Part shown: positions 31,661-41,749 of the stretch, in pieces
How the letters are laid out: every line of letters begins with the position of its first letter
How positions within the stretch are numbered: position 1 is the stretch's first letter
DNA from: VFZP01 sp043755595
Lineage (GTDB): Bacteria > Acidobacteriota > Terriglobia > Bryobacterales > Bryobacteraceae
DNA length: 64,000 nucleotides
Direction of reading: 5' to 3'
Assembly (NCBI GenBank): GCA_043755595.1
Contig: JAYUSQ010000070.1
Coordinates: forward strand, 1-64,000
Made by a program: the position numbers and the translations under genes
Notes under the pieces: generated by a model
The model's database searches: none
Told to the model about the DNA's origin: nothing
The model's input: only the letters and a program-made list of their open reading frames with translations

Positions 31661-32989
31661 CTACCCCATGAACCCGGCGTCGGCGGAAGCGAATTTCGAA
31701 AGGTTCGGAAATGCCGCCGCCAGCGCGGCATCATCGAGTCCGAACCAGCGCCCCAGCGTAGCGCCGTACTGATCGAGCGAAGTCGTCGGGATCCACACGC
31801 CGCGCGTTCCCGAATCGTCGGGCCCGCCTAACGCCAACTCCGGGAATTGCCCAAACACGTGGCCGCCCTTCACCGCCCCGCCCAGCACCAGAAAATGGCC
31901 GCCCCAACCGTGATCGGAACCTGAGCCGCTCGGCTGCAGCGTCCGGCTGAATTCGGATTCCGTAAAGGTCGTCACCTGTCCGGCGATGCCCAGTTCTTCC
32001 GTCGCCCGATAGAAGGCCGTCATCGCCTCGGAAGCTTGCCGCAACAGATTCCAATGCTGCCAAGCCTGTGAACCATGGGTATCGAAACCAGGCAGCGAGC
32101 AGAAAAAGACTTGGCGCTTCAGGCCGGTCTTCCTCCGCAATTGCATGATCCGCGCCACTTGCCGCAATTGATAACCAAGCGAGGTGCTGGGAAACACCGT
32201 CGTCATTCCCGCGCCCGACTCAAGATCCTTCAGCATGGCGCTCAACGCGAGCGCGTCTTGCCGCACCTGGTTGGCCGACTGCACCAGCGTCAATCCGCTG
32301 TCGAAAGCCAGCACTTCCTGGAGCGCCTGAACGCGCGCCTTCGCCGCTGAAGCCGGCCAAGCGTCCAGCCCATACGGCTGCATGTCGAAGTCTGGAATCA
32401 GACTGGCCGACTGCACCGCGTTCCCCCGGCAAAACAGTTGTGGCCCATCGAGCGAAATCGAAGCCGGAAAACTCACCCCCGTGTTCAGCCCAGTCACCTG
32501 ATCGGCCACGCGCCCGGCCCACCCGGTTCCCGCCGAACTATTGGGCGTGCCGGCCTGCATCTGTATGACTTGGTCGGAGTGCGAAAAAAGGTTGGTGGGC
32601 CGTGTCGCCGAGTTAGCCAGAAACTGCGCTCTCGTGATGGGCTCGGCCAACATACCGACATTGGCCACGGCCGCCAGTTTCCCCTGGTCCCAGAGCGGAT
32701 GCAGCGCCCGCAGGCCGCTCGACAACCCGTAGGCCGCGCCGTCGTTAGCAGCCACCGGGAGCAGCGTCGCGCTATTGTCGGGCAAGGCGATCGAGCCGCG
32801 GGCGCGTTTATAAGCGTCGTACCCAGCCGAGCCCTGGGGCACGATTAAGTTATTCGCATCGCACCCGCCAAACAAAAATACGCACACCAGCGCCTTGTAG
32901 TCCACACCTTGAGCGAACGCATTCATCGCGCCAAATCGGCCTGCGCCGGCGAGCGTGGCGAGTTTTAAAATCTCACGTCTGGTATTCAT
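31661..32989 (-). CDS. DUF1501 secreted protein
   Basis: 442 aa. A Tat-like signal (MNTRREILKLATLAGAGRFG) precedes YKALVCVFLFGGCDANNLIV, the DUF1501 opening, and later GFDTHGSQAWQHWNLLRQAS, TTFTESEFSRTLQPSGSGSD and HGWGGHFLVLGG, where His and Asp residues resemble the metal ligands of alkaline-phosphatase/sulfatase folds. DUF1501 genes nearly always pair with DUF1800, as here (15 bases between). Function is unknown; a periplasmic hydrolase is likely. Confidence 0.88.
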   Translation of the reverse strand: MNTRREILKLATLAGAGRFGAMNAFAQGVDYKALVCVFLFGGCDANNLIVPQGSAGYDAYKRARGSIALPDNSATLLPVAANDGAAYGLSSGLRALHPLWDQGKLAAVANVGMLAEPITRAQFLANSATRPTNLFSHSDQVIQMQAGTPNSSAGTGWAGRVADQVTGLNTGVSFPASISLDGPQLFCRGNAVQSASLIPDFDMQPYGLDAWPASAAKARVQALQEVLAFDSGLTLVQSANQVRQDALALSAMLKDLESGAGMTTVFPSTSLGYQLRQVARIMQLRRKTGLKRQVFFCSLPGFDTHGSQAWQHWNLLRQASEAMTAFYRATEELGIAGQVTTFTESEFSRTLQPSGSGSDHGWGGHFLVLGGAVKGGHVFGQFPELALGGPDDSGTRGVWIPTTSLDQYGATLGRWFGLDDAALAAAFPNLSKFASADAGFMG

Positions 32990-33004
32990 GGGCGCATTCG
33001 TTCC

Positions 33005-34489
33005 TCAGTACTGGACCGCGAACTCGCCGCTCAAGGCCGCGAGATAAAGGGCGATTTCAATGCGTTGCGGAGCATCGTAGGCCGCGTCGACCGCCCTGCC
33101 GATGATTTCGCGCAACCCCGGCGGCGTGCGCCCGTGATGTAACTTTTGACAGACTAAATCGACTAATCGCTTCGTATCGGACGCGACCGTCTGAAACGGA
33201 GAAAGATCCAAAGAGGGATCGCCGCGCGGTTGGTTGAGTAACTGGTGGATTTCATTCCCTAGTAGGATCGATTCGGTGGGCGTGTAGATCTGAAACTCCG
33301 GACCGAAAAGCGCGGGCCTACCCGGCAGCCGGTACATCGGCGAATAGTAACCGAAGACCGAAGGCGGTGCGGTCAAAGTCTGCCCCAACCGGGAGAAAGT
33401 CCACGTCACCTGGGTCTCCGGCGTGATGCGCCCGTTCAACGCACGCACGAAGCTTACATACGCGCCCACCGGATCCTTCAGCCTGCCTTGATCCTGCGCG
33501 GCTTGGTCATTCCGCGCTTCCGCATCCAAGAGAATCGCGCGGATGACAGCCTGCAGATCGCCTCGCACGCCGCTGTCGTTCTTATCGAAAACCTTCGCCA
33601 CCCGCGCTATGTAGGCGGGGCTGGGGTTCGACGTCACTAAGAATCGAATCAACCTCGTGGCCAGGAATGGACCGACATTCGGATGATTGAACACGTTGTC
33701 GATCACGCCCTCCAAGTCGGCCTCAGGCGTTTGTCCCGCCGGGAGCACCACTCCGCTCAGCAGCACTTTGGCCGACGTGTCGTGGTTATCGGGGCGCGGC
33801 TCCATCGCCGTTTTTGAGAACTCTTCCCAGTTCTCGTAGCGCGGCGTCGCGCCCGGCGCCGTCGGGTATGTCCAGCCAGTCAACGCCAGCGCAAATTGAC
33901 GGATCGCCGCCTGTGAATAAGTAAGCGCCGGGCCGGGCTTGGCCGATCCATCCTGATTCAATTCCACTAACCCGACTGTGAACAACTGCAGTAACTCACG
34001 CGCGTAGTTTTCATTCGCCCCGCCGCCCACACCCGGCTTGTTGGAATTAGCCAGATCGAGATACTTGCCCATCTGCGGGCTCAACGTGATCTCCTTCAGC
34101 AACGTCCGGTAATTGCCGAAAGCGTTGCGGCTCAGGATGCGTAGATAGGGAACATACTCAACCGGATAGGGGTTCTTGTCCCAAGAGACGACGATGAGTT
34201 GGCTCAAGGCCCACACCACGCGTTGCCGTAACTGATCTGGCGCGTGGGCCAGCCGGCTCAACATCTGCGCGCGCAGGTCTCCGGTCAGGCTCAACTCCGA
34301 TTCGGGAGTCTTGAATTGATCGTCGATCCACGCCGGGGCACCTCGCTGTTGGACCTCTTCAATCGCGCGCGGAGTCGGCCCGAACGCGGCTTGATCCAGC
34401 AGCCGGGCGGCGCTCAGCGGGGTAGTTACGACTTGGGCATTTAGGAACGGCAAGACCAGCAATCCGCCCAACGCGACACGGGAGAGCAT
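33005..34489 (-). CDS. DUF1800 secreted protein
   Basis: 494 aa from ATG 34489. Signal peptide (MLSRVALGGLLVLPFLNAQV), then the typical start AARLLDQAAFGPTPRAIEEV, and family blocks VGGGANENYARELLQLFTVG and VIDNVFNHPNVGPFLATRLI. These proteins have no proven activity but occur with DUF1501 across Acidobacteria and Planctomycetes. It lies upstream in a two-gene operon. Confidence 0.88.
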   Translation of the reverse strand: MLSRVALGGLLVLPFLNAQVVTTPLSAARLLDQAAFGPTPRAIEEVQQRGAPAWIDDQFKTPESELSLTGDLRAQMLSRLAHAPDQLRQRVVWALSQLIVVSWDKNPYPVEYVPYLRILSRNAFGNYRTLLKEITLSPQMGKYLDLANSNKPGVGGGANENYARELLQLFTVGLVELNQDGSAKPGPALTYSQAAIRQFALALTGWTYPTAPGATPRYENWEEFSKTAMEPRPDNHDTSAKVLLSGVVLPAGQTPEADLEGVIDNVFNHPNVGPFLATRLIRFLVTSNPSPAYIARVAKVFDKNDSGVRGDLQAVIRAILLDAEARNDQAAQDQGRLKDPVGAYVSFVRALNGRITPETQVTWTFSRLGQTLTAPPSVFGYYSPMYRLPGRPALFGPEFQIYTPTESILLGNEIHQLLNQPRGDPSLDLSPFQTVASDTKRLVDLVCQKLHHGRTPPGLREIIGRAVDAAYDAPQRIEIALYLAALSGEFAVQY

Positions 34490-34572
34490 GCCTTCTTAGG
34501 ATCGGCTAGAGGGCCGCCAACCGCAAGGGGGATTGCACTAACGGAGCTATCATACAAACTCTAGACCAACCT

Positions 34573-35832
34573 ATGAAACGCTTTCCCGGCTTCGCTCGCT
34601 TGATCGCAGCGACCGCTATTGCCGGTGTCCTCGCCGGTCTTGCCGCCGTCGCCTTCCACTATCTGGCCGACGTTTTTGGCGAGCAGCTCTTTGCGTGGGC
34701 CGAAACCAACTCGCGCCCGATGCAACTGCCCTACATCGTCCTCGTCCCTACGGTGGGCTTGTTCTTAGTCGGCCTCGTCTTGCAACGCGTTCCCGAGGCG
34801 CGGCTCGGGGGAGTGCGAGAGGTGCTCGATGCACTGGACCGGAACGACGGCAAGACGCCGCTCATCCGGCTGCTGAACGTGATTCTCAGCGGTTTGGTGC
34901 TGGCCTTTGGCGGCTCAGTCGGACCCGAGGGGCCGATGGTGCAGATGGGTGCCTTGGCTGGCAGCTTGTCGGGACAATCGATCCGGCTGACCGGGCGCAA
35001 TCTCCAGACCATCGTCCGCGCCGGAGCCGCCGCCGGGATCGCCGCCGCTTTCCGCTCGCCGGCTGGTGGCGTCTTGCTCACGCTCGAAGTTTTTGGCGCC
35101 AAGTTTAATCGCGACCTCGCGGCGATTGCGATTGCCGCGGGGATCGGCTACATCGTGCGCATCGCGATCCTCGGCGATCATTATCCGTTCCGCCCGCAAG
35201 CCTCGATCGAGCATTTGCCCCTGACTTCCCTGCTCTTGGTCGCGCCGCTGATGGGGCTCGCCGCCGCACCCACCGGCCACCTGTTCATTCGGATGTTCGA
35301 ACGCGGCAAAACCGTTTTCCCGCAACATTGGCCGCTCTCGGCGCGCGTGGCGTTCGGCGGCTTTCTCGTGGGCGTCATCGGCATCTGGTATCCGCAAGTG
35401 ATGTCGGCCGGTTATCCGGTGATCCATCGCAGCATCGATGGCGGGATGCCGGTCAAGCTCTTCGTCATCCTGCTGCTGCTCAAGATGCTGGCGACGTCGA
35501 TCACCTTTGGCTCAGGCGCAGTGGGCGGGCTCTTTGCGCCGACCCTGGTGATCGGCTCGCTCTACGGGGGCGCTTGGGGCTATGGGATTCATCAACTCGC
35601 GCCGCAGTTGGCGCCACAGCCGGAGCTATTCGTACTCCTCGGCATGGTGGTGATGTTCAGTTCGATCATCAAAGGGTATTGGAGCGGCCTGCTGATGGTG
35701 GCCGATCTAAGCGGCTGCTACCACCAGTTGCTGCTGCCCGGCGTGATTGCGGGCGGCATTTCCTACTTCGCCAGTTGGGAAATCCATGGGCGCTCGATTT
35801 TCGGGCTTTCGATCGGCGAAGAGCCCGAATAG
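34573..35832 (+). CDS. ClC-family chloride channel or Cl-/H+ antiporter
   Basis: 419 aa from ATG 34573, with around ten hydrophobic segments. The selectivity/gating loop reads GGSVGPEGPMVQMGALAG, containing GxEGP with the gating Glu. Further motifs are FRSPAGGVLLTLEVFGAKFN and SGAVGGLFAPTLVIGSLYGG. No C-terminal CBS pair is present, as in the short bacterial forms. It lies 87 bases upstream of the ATP-grasp operon on the same strand, but a link is uncertain. Confidence 0.9.
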   Translation: MKRFPGFARLIAATAIAGVLAGLAAVAFHYLADVFGEQLFAWAETNSRPMQLPYIVLVPTVGLFLVGLVLQRVPEARLGGVREVLDALDRNDGKTPLIRLLNVILSGLVLAFGGSVGPEGPMVQMGALAGSLSGQSIRLTGRNLQTIVRAGAAAGIAAAFRSPAGGVLLTLEVFGAKFNRDLAAIAIAAGIGYIVRIAILGDHYPFRPQASIEHLPLTSLLLVAPLMGLAAAPTGHLFIRMFERGKTVFPQHWPLSARVAFGGFLVGVIGIWYPQVMSAGYPVIHRSIDGGMPVKLFVILLLLKMLATSITFGSGAVGGLFAPTLVIGSLYGGAWGYGIHQLAPQLAPQPELFVLLGMVVMFSSIIKGYWSGLLMVADLSGCYHQLLLPGVIAGGISYFASWEIHGRSIFGLSIGEEPE

Positions 35833-35919
35833 CGAAGCCTATCCACCCCATAGGAGCTTTCGATTGGACCCGCGCCGTCCAATTCTGTGAGAATTGGCGA
35901 TGAGGGTAAACGACGAGTC

Positions 35920-37374
35920 ATGCGCCTGGGTGCTTACGATTGCGGCGGATTCCACGACGAGATGTTCGATGCCTCGGGCACTGTGCGCCCCGAAGCGCGG
36001 ATGCTGCTCGAAACCATCGAGTCGCTCGAAGAAGGCCAGCTCCAGCGCTGCCAAAGCGCGGCGGAACGCCTCCTGGTCGAATTAGGCATCACCTTTAACG
36101 TCTACGGAGACTCGGCCGGCGCCGAGCGAATCTTTCCGTTCGATCTGATTCCACGTATCGTCCCCAGCGCCGAATGGAACCGGCTGGAGCGTGGGCTCAA
36201 GCAGCGCATCCACGCGCTCAACGAATTTATCGACGACATCTATCACGATCAGAAGATTCTGAAAGACGGCGTCATCCCCGAAGAAGTAATCCGCTCGGCT
36301 GCGTCTTTCCGCCCGCAATGCGCCGGCATCAATCCGCCGCGCCGAGTCTGGTGCCACATTACTGGAACCGATCTGGTGCGCCACGGCGACGGCGAAGTGT
36401 ACGTGCTCGAAGACAATCTGCGCGTGCCGTCCGGCGTTTCCTACGTGCTTGAAAATCGCGATTTGATGAAGCGCACCTTCCCGCAGGTGTTCGAGGGTCT
36501 GCAGGTGCGGCCGGTCGACGATTATCCGGGCAACCTGCTGTCGACGCTGCAAGCCATTTCACCCCCTGGATCCACCGACAATCCACTCGTCGTGCTCCTG
36601 ACGCCGGGCATGTACAATTCGGCGTATTTTGAGCACAGCTTCCTGGCCCAACAGATGGGGATCCCCCTGGTGGAAGGCCGCGATCTGGTGGTCGAAGACG
36701 ACGAGGTTTTCATGCGCACCACCAAAGGCCTGCGCCGGGTGGACGTGATTTATCGCCGCATTGATGACGATTTTCTCGATCCCGAAGTATTCCGGAAAGA
36801 CTCGCTTCTCGGCGTCCCTGGGCTCGTGAATGCCTATCGCGCCGGACAAGTCGCCCTAGCCAACGCGCCCGGCAACGGCGTGGCGGACGATAAAGTCGTG
36901 TATGCTTACGTGCCCGACATGATCAAGTATTACGAAGGCGAAAACGCGATTCTCCCGAACGTGCCCACGTACTTGTGTTGGCGCGCGGCAGACCGTCAGC
37001 ATGTGCTCGCCAACCTGGAAAAGCTGGTCGTGAAAGCCGCCAATGAAGCCGGGGGCTATGGCATGCTGATCGGCCCGCATTCCACCGCGGCCGAACGTGA
37101 AGAGTTCGCCGCCAAGATCGAAGCGAACCCGCGCAACTACATCGCGCAACCTACCCTGGCGCTTTCGCGTGTGCCCACATTGATTGAGGATCATCTCGAA
37201 GGCCGTCACGTCGATTTGCGCCCCTATATATTGAACCGCGGCGGCGGCGACATCACCGTGCTCCCGGGCGGCCTCACGCGCGTCGCGTTGCGAAGAGGCT
37301 CTCTCGTGGTGAACTCGTCGCAGGGCGGCGGCAGCAAAGACACCTGGGTTCTGGCAGGAGAGCCAACGATATGA
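35920..37374 (+). CDS. Circularly permuted ATP-grasp protein (COG2308)
   Basis: 484 aa from ATG 35920; GTG 35887 would add 11 residues. The chosen start gives MRLGAYDCGGFHDEMFDASG, matching the usual opening of the family. Blocks present: YGDSAGAERIFPFDLIPRIV, HITGTDLVRHGDGEVYVLED, LTPGMYNSAYFEHSFLAQQM, and the C-terminal LPGGLTRVALRRGSLVVNSS plus GGGSKDTW. This permuted ATP-grasp class is predicted to form peptide or amide bonds from ATP. First gene of a five-gene overlap operon; its partner alpha-E gene follows with a 4-base overlap. Confidence 0.9.
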   Translation: MRLGAYDCGGFHDEMFDASGTVRPEARMLLETIESLEEGQLQRCQSAAERLLVELGITFNVYGDSAGAERIFPFDLIPRIVPSAEWNRLERGLKQRIHALNEFIDDIYHDQKILKDGVIPEEVIRSAASFRPQCAGINPPRRVWCHITGTDLVRHGDGEVYVLEDNLRVPSGVSYVLENRDLMKRTFPQVFEGLQVRPVDDYPGNLLSTLQAISPPGSTDNPLVVLLTPGMYNSAYFEHSFLAQQMGIPLVEGRDLVVEDDEVFMRTTKGLRRVDVIYRRIDDDFLDPEVFRKDSLLGVPGLVNAYRAGQVALANAPGNGVADDKVVYAYVPDMIKYYEGENAILPNVPTYLCWRAADRQHVLANLEKLVVKAANEAGGYGMLIGPHSTAAEREEFAAKIEANPRNYIAQPTLALSRVPTLIEDHLEGRHVDLRPYILNRGGGDITVLPGGLTRVALRRGSLVVNSSQGGGSKDTWVLAGEPTI

Positions 37375-38402
37375 ACGGAGATTCCCGGCCCCTTCTCAGC
37401 CGCGTCGCCGACTCGGTCTATTGGATGGCCCGCTACATCGAACGGGCCGAAAACGTGGCGCGCTTCATTGGCGTCAATTTGAATCTGCAGTTCGACCTGC
37501 CCCTCGAAAAGGCGCAGCAATGGCAGCCGCTGATCGACACGAGCGGCGATGCCGAAGAGTTCAAGGAACGTTTTGGCGAAGCGGTCCAGGATAACGTGAT
37601 CGACTTCCTCGCCTACGATCCCGAGAACGCGAATTCGATCTTCTCCTGCCTTTGCTGGGCTCGTGAAAACGCGCGCTCCATCCGCGATACCATCTCGCCG
37701 GAGATGTGGGCGCAGATCAACGCCATGTATTTGCAGATCCAATCGGACCGTTCGCTGCCTGAGCCCGAACACCTGCTCGAAGCGTTCCGGCAGATCCGTC
37801 TCGGGTGCCATCTGTTTCAAGGCGTCACCGACTCGACGATGACGCATAACGAGGCCTGGCACTTCCTGCGGCTCGGACGGAACCTGGAGCGCGCCGACAA
37901 GACCTCGCGCATTCTCGATGTCAAATATTTCATGCTCCTCCCGTCTGCGCGCGACGTTGGCACGCCCTACGACGATATTCACTGGGCGGCGGTGCTGAAA
38001 TCGGTGAGCGGCTTTGCCATGTATCGCCAGAGGCATGGCCGGATCTCGCCGAAGAAGGTAGTGGAATTCCTGGTTCTGGATGGAGAATTTCCGCGCTCGG
38101 TCCGCTATTGTATTCACCGGGCCGCGGACTCGTTGCATTCCATCACTGGCACGCCCCTGGGCGCCTATCGCTATCGCTCCGAACAACTGATGGGACAGTT
38201 GCGCGCGGAGTTGGATTTCGCCTCGGTCGAAGCGATTCTCGACTCGGGGCTCCACGAATATCTCGACGCCCTGCAGGTGAAAATGAACGCCATCGGAGCC
38301 AGCCTCCGCGAAGATTTCGTCGCTCGCAGTCCCGCCGCCAGCGGGCAGACGCAACAACAGGAACAGAGGGCAATGGCGGCGGGGAACGGCGCGCCGAGAT
38401 GA
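37371..38402 (+). CDS. Alpha-E domain protein (DUF403)
   Basis: 343 aa. SRVADSVYWMARYIERAENV is the signature start of alpha-E proteins, followed by an all-helical body (SCLCWARENARSIRDTISPE; TMTHNEAWHFLRLGRNLERA). Such proteins always travel with the permuted ATP-grasp and transglutaminase genes and are thought to be a non-catalytic or peptide-carrying partner. Overlaps the next start by 4 bases (ATGA). It has no known activity of its own. Confidence 0.9.
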   Translation: MNGDSRPLLSRVADSVYWMARYIERAENVARFIGVNLNLQFDLPLEKAQQWQPLIDTSGDAEEFKERFGEAVQDNVIDFLAYDPENANSIFSCLCWARENARSIRDTISPEMWAQINAMYLQIQSDRSLPEPEHLLEAFRQIRLGCHLFQGVTDSTMTHNEAWHFLRLGRNLERADKTSRILDVKYFMLLPSARDVGTPYDDIHWAAVLKSVSGFAMYRQRHGRISPKKVVEFLVLDGEFPRSVRYCIHRAADSLHSITGTPLGAYRYRSEQLMGQLRAELDFASVEAILDSGLHEYLDALQVKMNAIGASLREDFVARSPAASGQTQQQEQRAMAAGNGAPR

Positions 38403-41400
38403 GTATCCGCGTCGCTCTCCATCACAAGACCGTCTATGTGTACGACCGCGCCGTGACGCTCGGGCCGCAACTGGTCCGTCTGCGCCCCGCGCCGCACAGC
38501 CGCACGCCGGTCAGCGGCTACTCGTTGAAAGTCCAGCCGGCGGATCATTTCATCAACTGGCAACAGGACCCGCACGGCAACTTCCTCGCACGGCTCGTCT
38601 TCAATCAGCCAACGCAGCAGTTCTCCGTCGAAGTGGATCTGATCGCCGACATGATGGTGATCAATCCCTTCGATTTTTTCCTCGAGCCCTACGCTGAGCG
38701 ATGTCCCTTTCAATACGAGGAGCCGCTCCGCCACGAACTCCTGCCCTATCTCAGCACCGCTGAGCCCGGCCCGCGCCTGCGCGAATATCTGGCCACGGTG
38801 GACCGCGCGCCGAAACAGGCGGTCAACTTCCTGGTCGATCTCAACGCCCGCTTGCAACAAAGCATCCACTACGTGATCCGTATGGAGCCAGGCGTCCAGT
38901 CGAGCGAGCGGACCTTGTCGCTGTTGAGTGGCTCCTGCCGCGACACCAGTTGGCTGCTGGTTGAAATCCTGCGCAATCTCGGCTTGGCGGCTCGCTTCGT
39001 GTCCGGCTATCTGATTCAGTTGAAGCCCGATATGAAGTCGCTCGACGGCCCGTCGGGCGCAGCGGAAGACTTCACCGATCTGCATGCGTGGTGCGAAGTG
39101 TTTCTGCCGGGCGCGGGCTGGGTGGGGCTCGATCCCACTTCTGGACTCTTCGCCGGCGAAGGCCATATCCCGCTGGCTGCGACGCCGCATCCTGAATCCG
39201 CCGCGCCCATCTCCGGTCTCGTCAGCCCCAGCCAGGTAGAGTTCCAACACGAAATGCGCGTGACGCGTTTCCATGAGGACCCGCGCGTCACCAAGCCTCA
39301 TACCGACGAACAGTGGCGGAAGGTCCTTGAGCTTGGCGATCAGGTGGACCGCGAACTGGCCAGCGCCGATGTCCGCCTGACCATGGGTGGCGAGCCGACT
39401 TTCGTGTCGATAGACGACATGGATGGCGAAGAGTGGAACACCGCCGCCATGGGCCCGAACAAGCGCGGCCTGGCCGCCAATCTGATCACACGCCTGCAAG
39501 GCGCTTTCGCCACTGGTGGCTTCCTGCATGCCGGACAAGGCAAATGGTATCCCGGCGAATCGCTGCCGCGTTGGGCGTTCACCTGCTACTGGCGCGAGGA
39601 CGGCCATCCGCTGTGGCACAACCCCGCGCTGATGGCCAATCTCGATCGCGACTATGGCTACGGCGAACGCCACGCGCAAATCTTCGCCGAAGCGCTGGCC
39701 GAACGCCTCGCATTAAAACCGGCCAGTGTGATTGCCGCCTACGAAGATCCGTTGGCGTACCTCGTCCAAGAGAAGCAGCTTCCTATCGATGTCGATCCGG
39801 TCGACAACAAACTGGACGACCCCGAAGAACGTGAGCGTCTGCGCCGCGTCTTCAGCCGTGGTCTTGGCAAGCCCACCGGCTTCGTCATCCCGCTGCAACG
39901 CGCCGTCAGCAAGGACGGTCCCACCTGGCAATCAGGCCTGTGGATGCTGCGCGCCAAACATCTATTTCTGGTCCCAGGCGATTCGCCCGTCGGCTTGCGC
40001 CTGCCCATGAAGAGCCTGCCATCAGGCCCTCCCACCGTGATTTTTACGGTAGACCCGCTTGCCCCGCGCGGACCGCTGCCCGTGCCCACGCGTCCTGGTC
40101 CTATGCAACGCCAGATGACGGGCACGATGGACGATGACGGCGCAACTTCACCGCGTCAACACCAGAATCCGCAACCCTCGCCTCTCCAGCCCGGTGAGAC
40201 GGCGGATGCCGCAACCGATGGCGAAACCATCCGCACGGCGCTGGCGGTGGAAGCGCGCGACGGCCGGTTGTTCCTCTTTTTCCCGCCCGTAGCCGCCGCT
40301 GAAGATTACATCGATTTGCTCAGCGCCGTCGAAGACACCGCCGCCAAGCTCGACATGCCCGTGGTGATTGAAGGCTACCCGCCTCCCCATGACCCGCGCT
40401 TGCGTCAAATCAAGGTGACGCCCGATCCAGGCGTGATCGAAGTAAATGTACAGCCCGCTGCCAGTTGGCGAGACCTTGTCTCCAACACCACCATCCTTTA
40501 CGAGCAAGCCCGTCAAAGCCGTTTAGGTAGCGAAAAATTCATGCTCGACGGCCGCCACACCGGCACTGGCGGCGGCAATCACATCGTGCTCGGCGGCCCC
40601 ACGGCAGCCGACAGTCCGTTTCTTCGCCGCCCCGATCTGCTGAAAAGTTTTGTCGGCTACTGGCTCAATCACCCCTCGCTTTCTTACCTCTTCTCCGGCG
40701 TCTTCATCGGCCCCACCAGCCAGGCGCCGCGGGTCGACGAAACCCGGCCCGACGCAGTCTACGAACTGGAAATCGCTTTCGGCCTCCTGCAGGGCCGCAC
40801 CGAAGGCACGCCCGCCTGGCTGGTCGATCGCCTCTTCCGCAACCTGCTGGTTGACGTGACTGGCAACACGCACCGCGCCGAATTTTGCATCGACAAGCTG
40901 TATTCGCCCGATAGCTCCACCGGACGGCTCGGCCTGCTGGAGTTGCGCGCCTTTGAGATGCCGCCACATGAGCGCATGAGTCTCGCTCAACAGCTTTTGG
41001 TCCGTACGCTGCTCGCCTGGTTTTGGCGCAAGCCATATCAGGAGAAGCCAATCCGCTGGGGCACGCGCCTGCATGACCGTTACCTGCTGCCCTTCTTCGT
41101 CGAGCGGGACTTTGCAACTATCGTGCGCGATCTGAACGCCGCAGGTTATCCCATCGACGCCGGGTGGTTCGCGCCCCAAGTTGAATTCCGCTTCCCGGTC
41201 TACGGCGCAGTCAACCATGCGGGCGTCGACATGGAACTGCGCCAGGCGATCGAACCCTGGTATGTCCTTGGCGAAGAGCCGGGCGCAGGCGGCACGGCGC
41301 GCTTTGTCGATTCTTCGGTGGAACGCCTCCAGGTCCACGTAAAAGGCCTCACTCCGGAATGTATGGCGGTCACCTGCAATGGCCGCCGGCTTCCGTTCCA

Positions 41401-41749
41401 ACCCACCGGCACACACGGCGAATACGTGGCAGGCGTGCGTTTCCGCGCCTGGCAGCCGCCGCGTTGCCTGCATCCCACGGTGCCGGTTCACGCGCCGCTT
41501 ACTTTCGACTTAGTCGATCTCGGCGCCGTCCGCTCGCTCGGCGGCTGCACCTATCACGTCGCCCATCCTGGCGGGCGGAACTACGACACCTTCGCGGTAA
41601 ACTCAAATGAAGCCGAGGCGCGACGTAGAGCCAGATTTTTCGCCTTCGGACATACGGCAGGCTCCATGTTTTTCCCCGAACCCGAAGTCGACCCTGAGTT
41701 TCCCACCACTCTCGACTTGCGCCGCCCCGCCGGCGGCAGCTATCGATGA
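38399..41749 (+). CDS. Transglutaminase-like + DUF2126 fusion protein
   Basis: 1116 aa from ATG 38399 (MSIRVALHHKTVYVYDRAVT), fixed by the 4-base overlap. Residues 1-300 hold a bacterial transglutaminase-like N-domain and a papain-fold core: LLSGSCRDTSWLLVEILRNL (Cys), FTDLHAWCEVFLPGAGWVGL (His) and DPTSG (Asp). From ~320 comes DUF2126 (VRLTMGGEPTFVSIDDMDGE; GLAANLITRLQG; RHTGTGGGNHIVLGG), a large domain predicted to carry a glutamine-synthetase-like or related ligase fold. Probably cuts or ligates peptides made by the ATP-grasp enzymes. Confidence 0.9.
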   Translation: MSIRVALHHKTVYVYDRAVTLGPQLVRLRPAPHSRTPVSGYSLKVQPADHFINWQQDPHGNFLARLVFNQPTQQFSVEVDLIADMMVINPFDFFLEPYAERCPFQYEEPLRHELLPYLSTAEPGPRLREYLATVDRAPKQAVNFLVDLNARLQQSIHYVIRMEPGVQSSERTLSLLSGSCRDTSWLLVEILRNLGLAARFVSGYLIQLKPDMKSLDGPSGAAEDFTDLHAWCEVFLPGAGWVGLDPTSGLFAGEGHIPLAATPHPESAAPISGLVSPSQVEFQHEMRVTRFHEDPRVTKPHTDEQWRKVLELGDQVDRELASADVRLTMGGEPTFVSIDDMDGEEWNTAAMGPNKRGLAANLITRLQGAFATGGFLHAGQGKWYPGESLPRWAFTCYWREDGHPLWHNPALMANLDRDYGYGERHAQIFAEALAERLALKPASVIAAYEDPLAYLVQEKQLPIDVDPVDNKLDDPEERERLRRVFSRGLGKPTGFVIPLQRAVSKDGPTWQSGLWMLRAKHLFLVPGDSPVGLRLPMKSLPSGPPTVIFTVDPLAPRGPLPVPTRPGPMQRQMTGTMDDDGATSPRQHQNPQPSPLQPGETADAATDGETIRTALAVEARDGRLFLFFPPVAAAEDYIDLLSAVEDTAAKLDMPVVIEGYPPPHDPRLRQIKVTPDPGVIEVNVQPAASWRDLVSNTTILYEQARQSRLGSEKFMLDGRHTGTGGGNHIVLGGPTAADSPFLRRPDLLKSFVGYWLNHPSLSYLFSGVFIGPTSQAPRVDETRPDAVYELEIAFGLLQGRTEGTPAWLVDRLFRNLLVDVTGNTHRAEFCIDKLYSPDSSTGRLGLLELRAFEMPPHERMSLAQQLLVRTLLAWFWRKPYQEKPIRWGTRLHDRYLLPFFVERDFATIVRDLNAAGYPIDAGWFAPQVEFRFPVYGAVNHAGVDMELRQAIEPWYVLGEEPGAGGTARFVDSSVERLQVHVKGLTPECMAVTCNGRRLPFQPTGTHGEYVAGVRFRAWQPPRCLHPTVPVHAPLTFDLVDLGAVRSLGGCTYHVAHPGGRNYDTFAVNSNEAEARRRARFFAFGHTAGSMFFPEPEVDPEFPTTLDLRRPAGGSYR

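Noticed and set aside
38171..39679. 502-codon frame opposite the transglutaminase-DUF2126 gene
   Set aside because: The + strand gene has a complete triad and DUF2126 motifs; the opposite frame shows no domain. Similar antisense frames at 37224-38357, 40523-41491 and 42169-43299 were rejected for the same reason.
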